The position numbers and the translations under genes are program-made. From an uncultured Spirochaetota bacterium (GTDB taxonomy: Bacteria > Spirochaetota > Brachyspiria > Brachyspirales > Brachyspiraceae): a stretch of DNA of 64,000 bases. The notes under the pieces were generated by a model. The model did no database searches. It was not told where the DNA came from and saw nothing but the letters and a program-made list of their open reading frames with translations. Shown here one piece after another: positions 7,881 to 16,123 of the stretch (the stretch's first letter is position 1; each line of letters opens with the position of its first letter). The stretch lies in assembly GCA_944390575.1 (NCBI GenBank), contig CALXQJ010000011.1, forward strand, positions 1 through 64,000. The letters are read 5' to 3'.

Positions 7881-9146
7881 ATGGTAAAAAGATTAACATT
7901 AGAAAATGGAATAAAAGTTATCTTAGAATATATGCCTATGCTAGAAACAGTATCAACTGGTTTCTTCTTTACGACAGGCTCTTCTCATGAATCTGAAGAA
8001 GAAAATGGCTATACTCATTTTATAGAACATATGCTATTTAGAGGTACTAATAATTTAAGCTCAAAAGAATTAGTTCGAAAAATAGAAGGTGTTGGTGGTA
8101 GCTTTAATGCTTTTACATCAAGACATATGACTTCATTTTATATTAATATTATAGAAAAACACTTTGAAAGAGCATTAGATACACTAGAAGATATTATCTT
8201 AAATTCTATTTTTAATGAAGATGATATTGAAAAAGAAAAAAAAGTTATTATTGAAGAATTAAAAATGTCTAATGATACTCCTGAAGAGATTTCATCTAAT
8301 CAATTTTTTGCAAATGCGTATAAAAACTCAGCTATGGGGTTTCCTATAGGTGGTAGCATTGAGAATATACAAAAAATTACTAAAGATAAAGTATATAATT
8401 ACTTTAAAAACAAATTTAACCTTAATAATTTTATAGTATCTATTGCTGGAAAATTTGACGTAGATTTAGCTATAAAGAAACTATCAAATATAAAATTAGA
8501 TTCAGCAGAAAAAAATGAATATGAAAATATAGACTTCTATTATAATACTGTTGTAACAGAAAAAGAAGATTTAAATCATATATATTTTTCTTTAATAAAA
8601 GATTCATACAAGTTTAATGAACAAGAAAAAAGATATACTATGAATATATTGAGTGATATTTTTGGTGGTAGCTCTTACTCTAAAATATTTCAAAAAATTA
8701 GAGAAGAAAAAGCTTTATGCTATAATATATATAGTGCAAATTATAATTCTATCAATACTGGGAACTTTGAAATATCTGGATCTACTTCTATAAACAACTA
8801 TCAAGAAACATTAGAGAGCATATATAGTGAATTTGAAGATATAATAAAAAATGGAATAACAGAAGAAGAATTAGAAGAAGCTAAAGATAGTTATAAGAGT
8901 AATATAGTATTTAGTAAATTAAGTGCTAACTTTATTATGAATAAAAATGCAAGAAATGAAATTTATAGCTCTTCTTATATGTCATTTGATGATATATATA
9001 AAACTATAGACAGTATTAATATGAAAAATATAGATGAGGTAATAGAAGAGAAATTATCAGATAAAAAATTCTTTCTTACAGCAGTAGGACCTAAATCTAC
9101 TAAAGATATAAGTACTACATTTAGCTCAAACTTTAATATTAATTAA
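7881..9146 (+). CDS. M16-family zinc metallopeptidase
   Basis: A 421-residue processing-protease-like enzyme. The inverted zinc motif HxxEH is present (HFIEHMLFRG, about residues 46-55), with the downstream zinc-ligand glutamate region (KKVIIEELKM, about 120-129). The C-terminal half is the inactive M16C-like lobe (FGGSSYSKIFQKIREEKALCY). There is no signal peptide, so it is probably cytoplasmic. The length matches bacterial PqqL/YmxG-type single-chain members that work as dimers. These enzymes cleave peptides or small proteins; the substrate here is unknown. It is divergent from a secreted-protein gene. Confidence 0.9.
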   Translation: MVKRLTLENGIKVILEYMPMLETVSTGFFFTTGSSHESEEENGYTHFIEHMLFRGTNNLSSKELVRKIEGVGGSFNAFTSRHMTSFYINIIEKHFERALDTLEDIILNSIFNEDDIEKEKKVIIEELKMSNDTPEEISSNQFFANAYKNSAMGFPIGGSIENIQKITKDKVYNYFKNKFNLNNFIVSIAGKFDVDLAIKKLSNIKLDSAEKNEYENIDFYYNTVVTEKEDLNHIYFSLIKDSYKFNEQEKRYTMNILSDIFGGSSYSKIFQKIREEKALCYNIYSANYNSINTGNFEISGSTSINNYQETLESIYSEFEDIIKNGITEEELEEAKDSYKSNIVFSKLSANFIMNKNARNEIYSSSYMSFDDIYKTIDSINMKNIDEVIEEKLSDKKFFLTAVGPKSTKDISTTFSSNFNIN

Positions 9147-9167
9147 TATTTTATTATAAAAAAATGC

Positions 9168-9196
9168 TTGACTTATATATATATTAATGATAGAAT
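9168..9196 (+). promoter_or_regulatory. Sigma70-type promoter for candidate small RNA
   Basis: TTGACT (9168-9173) and TAGAAT (9191-9196) are separated by exactly 17 bases. The expected transcript start is near 9203. Confidence 0.65.
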
Positions 9197-9202
9197 AAAT
9201 CA

Positions 9203-9283
9203 TTGATTGAAAAGTTTAACGTACATACTCCTATGAGTATAAAAGAAAGCTCTCAACTTCCAAAGGAATTGAGGGCTTTTTTT
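9203..9283 (+). ncRNA. Candidate small RNA or terminated leader
   Basis: About 80 nt between a good promoter and a strong terminator, with no convincing reading frame. It contains two hairpins. The first is ATACTC-CTAT-GAGTAT (9225-9240), a perfect 6-bp stem. The second is the terminator at 9246-9283. It could be a free small RNA or an attenuated leader for the acyltransferase gene starting at 9325. It does not resemble a tRNA, and I do not recognise an RNA family. Confidence 0.5.
9246..9283 (+). terminator. Rho-independent terminator
   Basis: An 11-bp outer stem (AAAGCTCTCAA 9246-9256 with TTGAGGGCTTT 9269-9279, one G-U pair) is continued by TTCC-AAA-GGAA inside and followed by seven T residues. 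Confidence 0.85.
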
Positions 9284-9324
9284 ATGAACCTTGAAATTTT
9301 TTTATATTATGTTATACATATAAA

Positions 9325-10056
9325 ATGATTTTTACAATAGTCTATTTTGTATTAAGTACAATTCTAACTATAATATGTGCACTCTTTGCAATTACTTTTG
9401 GATTAATAACAAGACCTTTTAGTAAAAAATTATCAATTCTAATAGTTCATTCAACAGCAAAATTCTGGGGTAGAACAATATTAAAAATGGCTTTTATTTC
9501 TTTTAATATAGAAGGAAAAGAAAATTATAATTATAAAAAAACTTATATACTAACTATCAATCATCAAAGTGCATTTGATATATTCTGTTGTTTTTATATA
9601 TTTAAAGGACTTTATGCCTTTGTATCAAAAGACACTTATGGGAAAGTTCCTTTTGTTGGATTTGGAATGAAGTTGTCTAATTATATTTTTGTTAAGCGTG
9701 GAACTGTTGGAGCTGTTAAGTCTATTGATGATATGGAAGATAGGCTTAAAAATAATACAAGTATAGTTATTTATCCAGAAGGTACACGTAGTAAGGATGG
9801 CGAAATACGAATGCCTAAGCGTGGAATATTAAAAATAGCAGAAAGGTGTAATGATATAGATGTACTTCCTGTTGTATTATATGGTACTAAAGATATAATG
9901 GTTGCTCGTGGATTTAGGGTTAATCCTTTTAGAAAGATAAGAGTACGTATTTTACCTTCTTTTAACTTTAATAAAATAGAAGGAGATGAAAATACAAAAT
10001 TAAAATATTGGTATGATATAATAAATAAAAATTATAATGAATTAAAAAATAATTAA
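9325..10056 (+). CDS. plsC: 1-acyl-sn-glycerol-3-phosphate acyltransferase (PlsC-like)
   Basis: A 243-residue membrane-bound acyltransferase. An N-terminal hydrophobic segment (residues 1-28) precedes the acyltransferase motifs: NHQSAFD (H-x4-D, about residues 79-85), VKRG (about 125) and YPEGTRSKDG (about 151-160). The family adds the second acyl chain to lysophosphatidate in phospholipid synthesis at the inner membrane. The gene lies two bases before uvrC, so the two are probably co-transcribed. The candidate small RNA and its terminator sit just upstream and may control readthrough into it. The exact acyl specificity cannot be seen. Confidence 0.85.
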   Translation: MIFTIVYFVLSTILTIICALFAITFGLITRPFSKKLSILIVHSTAKFWGRTILKMAFISFNIEGKENYNYKKTYILTINHQSAFDIFCCFYIFKGLYAFVSKDTYGKVPFVGFGMKLSNYIFVKRGTVGAVKSIDDMEDRLKNNTSIVIYPEGTRSKDGEIRMPKRGILKIAERCNDIDVLPVVLYGTKDIMVARGFRVNPFRKIRVRILPSFNFNKIEGDENTKLKYWYDIINKNYNELKNN

Positions 10057-10058
10057 TT

Positions 10059-11906
10059 ATGGCAAATCAACAAACTAAAAGCTATATAGCTGAAAAGTTA
10101 AAACATATTCCAGATAAGTCTGGAGTATATTTTATGAAGAACTCTAAAGATGAGATAATATATATAGGAAAAGCAAAGAGTCTAAAAAAAAGAGTTTCAT
10201 CATATTTCACAAAAACAAATAAAGATGCAAAAACAACTGCATTAGTAGAACATATAAGAGATATAGAGTATATTCTAACAGAAAATGAGGTTGAGGCTTT
10301 AATATTTGAAGCTGAAATGATACGAAAGCATAAACCGCATTATAATATACTACTTAAAGATCAAAAATCATTTCCATTTATAGCTGTTACAAATGAACAT
10401 TTTCCAAGAGTTATAAAGGCAAGAAATGTAATTACAAAAGATAGAGATAGTAGATATAAAAAATATTATGGCCCTTATGTTGCTGCTGAGAAGGCTGATA
10501 ATATTACAAAGTTTATAATAGATAACTTCAAGCTTAGAAGATGTAAATATGACTTTCCATTAAAAAAACCAATTAGACCTTGTCTTTATTATCATATTGG
10601 TAAGTGTACTGCTCCTTGTGCAAATAAGATTAGCGAGGAGGAATATGATAAGGATGTTGAGGCTGCTATAATGGTTCTTGAGGGTAATGTTGATCAATTA
10701 ACTCAAAAACTTACTACAGAAATGAAAGAATATGCTGAGAAATTAGAATTCGAAAAGGCAAAAGATTTAAGAGACAAAATAGATTTACTTAAATATATTA
10801 CAGTAGAACAAAGTATATATGTGCCTGATGATGATGATATAGATATTATAGGTGCTTATGGAGAAAATGGATTTTATACTATTGTTATACTTTCTGTTAA
10901 GGGTGGAAAGTTAATAGATAGAAAAACATTTTCTATGCAAGATAATAATAAAGATGATGATAGCTACTTAGAAGAAGGTAGATCTAAATACTCAGATGTA
11001 CTTAATGCTTTTTTTATACAATATTATACACATAGTGAACTTATACCTTCTTTAATATCTACTGATATAAAACTTAATGATGTAGATATTATTAAAAATT
11101 ATTTATCTACTATAGCATCTCGCAATGTAGAGGTAAAGTTTGATAAAAAGAAAATAGGATTAATGAAAATAGCAAATGAAAATGCAAGGCACTTATTTAG
11201 AGAAAAATCACTAATAAGAGAAATACCTCCTGGTATCACAAGATTAAAAGAAATATTCAAACTAAAGAAACCACCAACTATAATAGAATCATTCGATATA
11301 GCTCATATTCAAGGAAGTCATACTATGGCTGGAATGGTTAGATTTGTTAATGGTGTATCTGATAATAAAAATTATAGAATATTTAATATAAAAACAGTAG
11401 AAGGAATAGATGATTTTGCATCTATGAAAGAAGCTGTATATAGACGTTATAAAAGACTCAAAGAAGAAAATCTTACTTTCCCAGACTTAATTCTAATAGA
11501 TGGTGGGCGTGGACAGCTTAATTCTGCAATAGAAGCTTTAAAAGAATTAGATATAAAAGGACAAATTATAATGTCTTTGGCAAAAAGATTTGAAGAGATT
11601 TATCTTCCAAATAGAGAAGAACCTGTACAATTAAAAGATAATGACCCTGCAAGATTATTCCTACAAAAAGTACGTGATGAGACACATAGATGGGTAAATA
11701 CAAGTCATGGTAAAAAGAGAAGTAGAGAAATGCTTAAAAGTGAACTTGAAAATATTAAGGGGCTTGGTAGTAAGGGTATAGAAAAACTATATTCTCATTT
11801 TATAAATATAGAAAATATTAAAAATGCTTCTTTTGAGAGTATTAGAAATATACCAGGAATTAGTTATAAAGTAGCAAATAATATATATGACTATTTTCAT
11901 AAATAA
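10059..11906 (+). CDS. uvrC: Excinuclease ABC subunit C
   Basis: A 615-residue UvrC, the nuclease that makes both incisions in nucleotide excision repair. The GIY-YIG domain is N-terminal (SGVYFMKNS...IIYIGKAKSLKKRV, residues about 20-45). A UVR motif for UvrB contact lies near 210 (LEFEKAKDLRDKI). The RNase H-like endonuclease domain follows (ESFDIAHIQGSHTMAGMV, LILIDGGRGQLN), and a C-terminal (HhH)2 region ends the protein (NIKGLGSKGIEKL, NIPGISYKVAN). The length is normal. It starts two bases after the acyltransferase stop. Confidence 0.97.
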   Translation: MANQQTKSYIAEKLKHIPDKSGVYFMKNSKDEIIYIGKAKSLKKRVSSYFTKTNKDAKTTALVEHIRDIEYILTENEVEALIFEAEMIRKHKPHYNILLKDQKSFPFIAVTNEHFPRVIKARNVITKDRDSRYKKYYGPYVAAEKADNITKFIIDNFKLRRCKYDFPLKKPIRPCLYYHIGKCTAPCANKISEEEYDKDVEAAIMVLEGNVDQLTQKLTTEMKEYAEKLEFEKAKDLRDKIDLLKYITVEQSIYVPDDDDIDIIGAYGENGFYTIVILSVKGGKLIDRKTFSMQDNNKDDDSYLEEGRSKYSDVLNAFFIQYYTHSELIPSLISTDIKLNDVDIIKNYLSTIASRNVEVKFDKKKIGLMKIANENARHLFREKSLIREIPPGITRLKEIFKLKKPPTIIESFDIAHIQGSHTMAGMVRFVNGVSDNKNYRIFNIKTVEGIDDFASMKEAVYRRYKRLKEENLTFPDLILIDGGRGQLNSAIEALKELDIKGQIIMSLAKRFEEIYLPNREEPVQLKDNDPARLFLQKVRDETHRWVNTSHGKKRSREMLKSELENIKGLGSKGIEKLYSHFINIENIKNASFESIRNIPGISYKVANNIYDYFHK

Positions 11907-11909
11907 AAT

Positions 11910-11944
11910 TTAAGCCCTATCTTATTTTCAAAGATAGAGCTTAA
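11910..11944. terminator. Bidirectional hairpin between convergent genes
   Basis: A 14-position stem with one mismatch (TTAAGCCCTATCTT 11910-11923 with AAGATAGAGCTTAA 11931-11944). It separates uvrC from the convergent nanM-like gene. The T runs are weak on both sides. Confidence 0.6.
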
Positions 11945-11971
11945 TTATAGTATTAATAATTTTATAATATA

Positions 11972-13087
11972 TTAGAAAACAGTACCTACATACATCTCAT
12001 TAGTTCTCACACCAGGTTTAATCTCTCCATTAATAGAATATACTTTTCCATTAAGATAAACTAAACCCTCTCCACAAGGAGCAGCAAATGGTACTTCTCC
12101 ATAGCTTTTCCAAGAATCAAAATCAGCATTATAAACTAATACTTTTTTATTCCAATTAAAAGCTTCAGGAGTGCGTGCAAAATACTCAGCTCTAAAGTCA
12201 GCTAATGCAGTATCCTTTAATGTACTAAGATTAGAAACAGCATCATCATAAACAGCTTTATTAAAACCACCTACAACCATCATCTCAGCTTCATTAAGTT
12301 TAATAGAAACAGCTCCAAGCAAAGATATACCCTCATTCTCATCAGCTAATTGAACATCAGATACCTTATGCCAAGTATTATTAAGAATATCATACTTATA
12401 TCCATCAGTATAAGCTATCTTATCTCCACCACTAAATAAATATATACTACCACTCAAAAGCTGAGCAACAGGCTGAGTTCTTGTAGCCTCATTAGGAATA
12501 GAAGCTAACTCTTTTACCTCTTTAGTATTAAGATCATAACTATATACCTTATTTGTAGCAACACCATTTTGCTTGCCTGCTAAAATATATAATTTATTAT
12601 TATCATAAACCGCAACAGCATTTTGTAGTGTGAAAGGTAAATCACCTATATGCTCTATATTAAGCTTATTATCTTTGAGAGTAATATAAAGTATATCATC
12701 ATCAGAAGTAGGCTCAGTAGACCCCCCTATATAGTAAATACCATTAGTAGTAGTAACAGAAGCTCCATACCCTATTTTGTTAATCCAATTAGTATGTTCA
12801 ACAACTTCTAATTTACCATTTTTATCTTCAAGTAAATAAATATCAGAGTAAGTTTCTCTCTTTCCTCCTAAAACCCCATTTTCATAAGGAAAATTAGCAC
12901 CACCACCTACAACTATATACTTATTTTCTAAAGAACCATATAAAACACCAGCAGTACCAATATTTCTCTCAAAACCAGTTTGTGCTGGTAAAAATCCTGC
13001 AGATTTCCAATTAATCTTATCAGATGAAACTGATGAAGAACAAGATATTAAAAAACTCATTAATAATAAAATTAAAGTATTTTTCAT
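11972..13087 (-). CDS. NanM-like kelch lipoprotein (sialic acid mutarotase family)
   Basis: A 371-residue lipoprotein with a lipobox (FLISC, Cys about residue 16) and a kelch beta-propeller. Repeats are marked by YIVVGGGANFPYENG, YYIGGSTEP, YILAGKQNG, YLFSGGDK and MVVGGFNK. The GGGANFP and GGKR region is characteristic of N-acetylneuraminate mutarotase (NanM/YjhT) and cyclically permuted mutarotases, which convert alpha-sialic acid to the beta form outside the cytoplasm. It lies 2 bases downstream of the SSS transporter gene, so the pair probably captures and imports host sialic acid. The sugar specificity is inferred from family and context. Confidence 0.8.
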   Translation of the reverse strand: MKNTLILLLMSFLISCSSSVSSDKINWKSAGFLPAQTGFERNIGTAGVLYGSLENKYIVVGGGANFPYENGVLGGKRETYSDIYLLEDKNGKLEVVEHTNWINKIGYGASVTTTNGIYYIGGSTEPTSDDDILYITLKDNKLNIEHIGDLPFTLQNAVAVYDNNKLYILAGKQNGVATNKVYSYDLNTKEVKELASIPNEATRTQPVAQLLSGSIYLFSGGDKIAYTDGYKYDILNNTWHKVSDVQLADENEGISLLGAVSIKLNEAEMMVVGGFNKAVYDDAVSNLSTLKDTALADFRAEYFARTPEAFNWNKKVLVYNADFDSWKSYGEVPFAAPCGEGLVYLNGKVYSINGEIKPGVRTNEMYVGTVF

Positions 13088-13089
13088 AA

Positions 13090-14625
13090 TTATTTGACTT
13101 CTATATTTTTAACATTTTTAAATGTTAATTGTCTTATTTTATCCTCACTTGGACGTCCAAAGATGAAAGAAGCTAAGAAAGATGCAATCACACCAGAACC
13201 TATAATAATGAATGAAATCATAAACTCAAATATTTTAGGTTTAGTGTATGACGGTATAATCTTAGACACCATTCCTGCAGGATCACTGATATAGAATGCA
13301 AGTAAAATAGAAACTATAAATCCAATCCATACAGCTCTTGAATCTACTCTATCAAAGAATATACCAACTAAGAATATAGCAGCAATAGGTCCACCTAAAA
13401 GACCTGTAATCGCTTGGAAATATAAGAATATATCTCCCTGCCCTTTTATAATAAACTGTATAGCAAGAATTGTACTAACTATACCTACTACCCAACTAGA
13501 TAATTTAGCAAATTTTAATTTAGCATTATCTTCCATATTTGGTTTTAAATACTCTAATAAATCTTTTGTTATACAAGTAGAAACAGAGTTAAGACTTGAT
13601 GATACAGTAGACTGAGCAGCAGCAAAAATAGCAGCAAGTATCAAACCAGATATACCTACAGGAAGAAAATTAATAACAAAGTAAGGTAAAATAGCATTTC
13701 CATTTATAGTTTCAGGAAGTACCTCTTTAGTATGGAAGAATATATATAAAGCAGAACCCATACCAACAAATATAACTATACTAGTACAAAGAAGTGGAAT
13801 ATTTAAAAATAAGCTTTTCTTAGCCTCATGCTCATTTTTATTAGTAGCATATCTCTGTACAATATCCTGCGAACCAACATATGAATATATAGAACTAAAA
13901 AAACCACCTATTATTATAGTCCATATAGAAGACTTAGCTAAATCTAATGTAAAAAAGTCTGGACTTATAATTTTACCATCATTTGCTAATAAACTAAAAG
14001 CATGTCCAAGTCCATCACCAGAAGCTAAAAAACCTACTATAATTACTAAAAATGCACCCAATAATAATACAATAGTTTGAATAGCATCCGACCATAATAC
14101 AGCCTCTATACCTCCAATAGAAGTATATGCCACACAAAATATAGCAACTATAACTGTAATCACTATAGGATTAAGTCCTGGTAATGCTTGTTGTAAAGCT
14201 AAAGTTGGTAAGTATAATACTATAGCCATTCTTATGATATGAAATATAATAAAAGTTAAACTACCTATTAATCTAAAAGAATTATCAAATCTTCTTCCAA
14301 GATATTCATAAGCAGTAGTTACATCAACCCTTCTAAAGAAAGGAACAAATACATAAGCTGCCCAAACTACAATAAGAATAATACCCAAAGGTGCCATACC
14401 AAGCAACCAACTATTATTATAAACAGAAGCAGGTATAGCTATAAAAGAAATAGATGATAAAGCTGTAGCATAAATACTCATAGCCGTCACCCAAGCAGGT
14501 ACACGTCCACCCGCCTTGAAATAATCATCAGTAGATTTAGTTCTTTTAGCAAAAAGCAAACCTATTAAAAACATAATAGAAAAGTATACCCCTATTACTA
14601 CCCAGTCAAACCAATGCCAACTCAT
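13090..14625 (-). CDS. Sodium:solute symporter, probable sialic acid transporter
   Basis: A 511-residue SSS-family symporter with about 13 predicted membrane helices. It opens WHWFDWVVIGVYFSIMFLIG. Family features include KSTDDYFKAGGRVPAWV (about residues 30-46), the SAIQTIV-type core around DAIQTIVLLLGA, and AAAQSTVSSSLNS in helix 8, which carries sodium-site Ser residues. Some bacterial SSS proteins (the SiaT type) import sialic acid, and these often sit beside NanM and NanE. The adjacent NanM-like gene makes that the best substrate guess. AAGGAG precedes the ATG and a consensus promoter lies upstream. Confidence 0.85.
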   Translation of the reverse strand: MSWHWFDWVVIGVYFSIMFLIGLLFAKRTKSTDDYFKAGGRVPAWVTAMSIYATALSSISFIAIPASVYNNSWLLGMAPLGIILIVVWAAYVFVPFFRRVDVTTAYEYLGRRFDNSFRLIGSLTFIIFHIIRMAIVLYLPTLALQQALPGLNPIVITVIVAIFCVAYTSIGGIEAVLWSDAIQTIVLLLGAFLVIIVGFLASGDGLGHAFSLLANDGKIISPDFFTLDLAKSSIWTIIIGGFFSSIYSYVGSQDIVQRYATNKNEHEAKKSLFLNIPLLCTSIVIFVGMGSALYIFFHTKEVLPETINGNAILPYFVINFLPVGISGLILAAIFAAAQSTVSSSLNSVSTCITKDLLEYLKPNMEDNAKLKFAKLSSWVVGIVSTILAIQFIIKGQGDIFLYFQAITGLLGGPIAAIFLVGIFFDRVDSRAVWIGFIVSILLAFYISDPAGMVSKIIPSYTKPKIFEFMISFIIIGSGVIASFLASFIFGRPSEDKIRQLTFKNVKNIEVK

Positions 14626-14676
14626 GTATATTACTCCTTACAAATATTTTGTACATATTTTTACAATAATAAACAA

Positions 14677-14705
14677 AGTATAGTTAATTAAAATTCCATT
14701 GTCAA
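14677..14705 (-). promoter_or_regulatory. Consensus promoter for SSS/nanM pair
   Basis: On the minus strand, TTGACA (14705-14700), a 17-base spacer, then TATACT (14682-14677). It lies about 50 bases upstream of the symporter start codon. Confidence 0.75.
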
Positions 14706-14783
14706 ATAATTTTATAATAATTTATATAACTTAAAATCTAATTACTAAAATAAAATAAATATATATTTTAAGTTAAGATAAAT

Positions 14784-14812
14784 TTGACTTTATAGTATAA
14801 CTATGATATATT
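14784..14812 (+). promoter_or_regulatory. Promoter for rplM-rpsI operon
   Basis: TTGACT (14784-14789), 17 bases, then TATATT (14807-14812). This leaves a leader of roughly 55 bases before rplM. Confidence 0.7.
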
Positions 14813-14876
14813 AAATTACTCGTTACATTTTAAAGTTTAAAAACTACCATATTTAATAAAAACAAGGTGTAATTTT

Positions 14877-15332
14877 ATGAATAAGAAATTATTAAAAACT
14901 AAAGATAATACTTATGTCCTATCTCAAAAAGATATTAAACAAAAATGGCTTATTATAGATGCAAAGGGTAAATCTCTTGGTAGAGTAGCATCTCGTGCTG
15001 CTTTCTTCCTTAAAGGAAAACATAAGCCAGATTATGCTTATAACTTAGATAATGGGGACTATGTTATTGTTATTAATGCTAAAGATATAGTTCTAACTGG
15101 TAATAAAAAGAAAGGTAAAATACACTATAGACATACAGGACACCCTGGTGGTATAAAAGCTATAAGCTATGGTGAATTATTAGAAAAAAATCCTCAAAGA
15201 ATGGTACAAATTGCTGTAAAAGGTATGTTATCGCATAACCCTCTTGGTAGATTACATCTAAAAAAATTAAAAGTATATGCAGATGATAAGCATTTACACG
15301 AAGCAAATAAGCCTACTGTAGTAAACATATAA
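14877..15332 (+). CDS. rplM: 50S ribosomal protein L13
   Basis: A 151-residue L13 with the family sequence WLIIDAKGKSLGRVAS near the N-terminus and MVQIAVKGMLSHNPLGR near residue 117. The first dozen residues (MNKKLLKTKDNTYV) form a short extension. AAGGTG lies upstream of the ATG. rpsI follows after 17 bases, the conserved L13-S9 pair. dksA-like and priA genes continue the same transcription direction. Confidence 0.97.
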   Translation: MNKKLLKTKDNTYVLSQKDIKQKWLIIDAKGKSLGRVASRAAFFLKGKHKPDYAYNLDNGDYVIVINAKDIVLTGNKKKGKIHYRHTGHPGGIKAISYGELLEKNPQRMVQIAVKGMLSHNPLGRLHLKKLKVYADDKHLHEANKPTVVNI

Positions 15333-15349
15333 TTTAGGAGTTATTTAAA

Positions 15350-15748
15350 ATGGCAGCTAAACAATTAACTATTTATACAGGTAAAAGAAAAACATCTAAT
15401 GCTAGAGTAAGAATTACTGCTGGTTCTGGTAAAATATTAATTAATGGTAGAAATTATACTGATTATTTTTGTAATAGAGCTACTCTTATTAAAGTAGTTG
15501 AAGATGCTTTAAGAGTTACTGGTAATTTTGGTAAATATGATGTAATGGCTAATGTGCAAGGTGGTGGAGTTTCTGCTCAGGCTGGTGCTGTTAGACATGG
15601 TATTGCTAAAGCTTTAATTGCTGAAAATCAAGATTTTAGAATTCCATTAAAGAGAAATGGATTTGTTACTCGTGATTCTCGTGTTGTAGAACGTAAAAAA
15701 TATGGTCGTTCTGGTGCGAGAAAGCTATTCCAGTTCTCTAAACGTTAA
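15350..15748 (+). CDS. rpsI: 30S ribosomal protein S9
   Basis: A 132-residue S9. It has the YTGKRKTSNARVRI start, the core VQGGGVSAQAGAVRHGIAKAL (about residues 68-88), and the invariant basic tail ending KLFQFSKR, which reaches the P-site tRNA. It has a clear binding site (AGGAG) and follows rplM in the usual order. Confidence 0.98.
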   Translation: MAAKQLTIYTGKRKTSNARVRITAGSGKILINGRNYTDYFCNRATLIKVVEDALRVTGNFGKYDVMANVQGGGVSAQAGAVRHGIAKALIAENQDFRIPLKRNGFVTRDSRVVERKKYGRSGARKLFQFSKR

Positions 15749-15757
15749 GGTTTTTAT

Positions 15758-16123
15758 ATGAACGCTAAAAAACTAAAAAAATTTAAAGATCTTATCTTAG
15801 AAGAACAAAAAAAGACTTTAGATGAATTATTAAGCGGAAATGAATCTTATGAATCACTTAAAGAAGATTCTCATGGTGATTTAGCTGATATTGCTTTTCA
15901 GGCTTATGAAAAACAATTCTTAGTACAACTTTCGCAAAAAGAAAAAGATAGACTTGATATGCTTAATAATGCTCTTAAGAGAATAGAAGATGGATCTTAT
16001 GGTAAGTGTATTGATTGTAAAGAAGAAATCAATGAAGAGAGATTAACTGCTATACCATATACTTTAAGATGTGTTAATTGTATGACTAAATATGAAGATA
16101 AAAAACGTCGTGAAAAGATGTAA
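15758..16123 (+). CDS. dksA: DksA/TraR-family zinc-finger regulator
   Basis: A 121-residue protein. It has an N-terminal coiled coil with the tip motif DLADIA (D-x2-D-x-A, about residues 41-46) that DksA inserts into the RNA polymerase secondary channel. A C4 zinc finger follows (CIDC...CVNC, about residues 87-111). The family tunes rRNA and stress promoters, often with ppGpp. It starts 9 bases after rpsI, and its stop overlaps the start of priA by one base (TAATG), so translation is likely coupled. Confidence 0.9.
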   Translation: MNAKKLKKFKDLILEEQKKTLDELLSGNESYESLKEDSHGDLADIAFQAYEKQFLVQLSQKEKDRLDMLNNALKRIEDGSYGKCIDCKEEINEERLTAIPYTLRCVNCMTKYEDKKRREKM

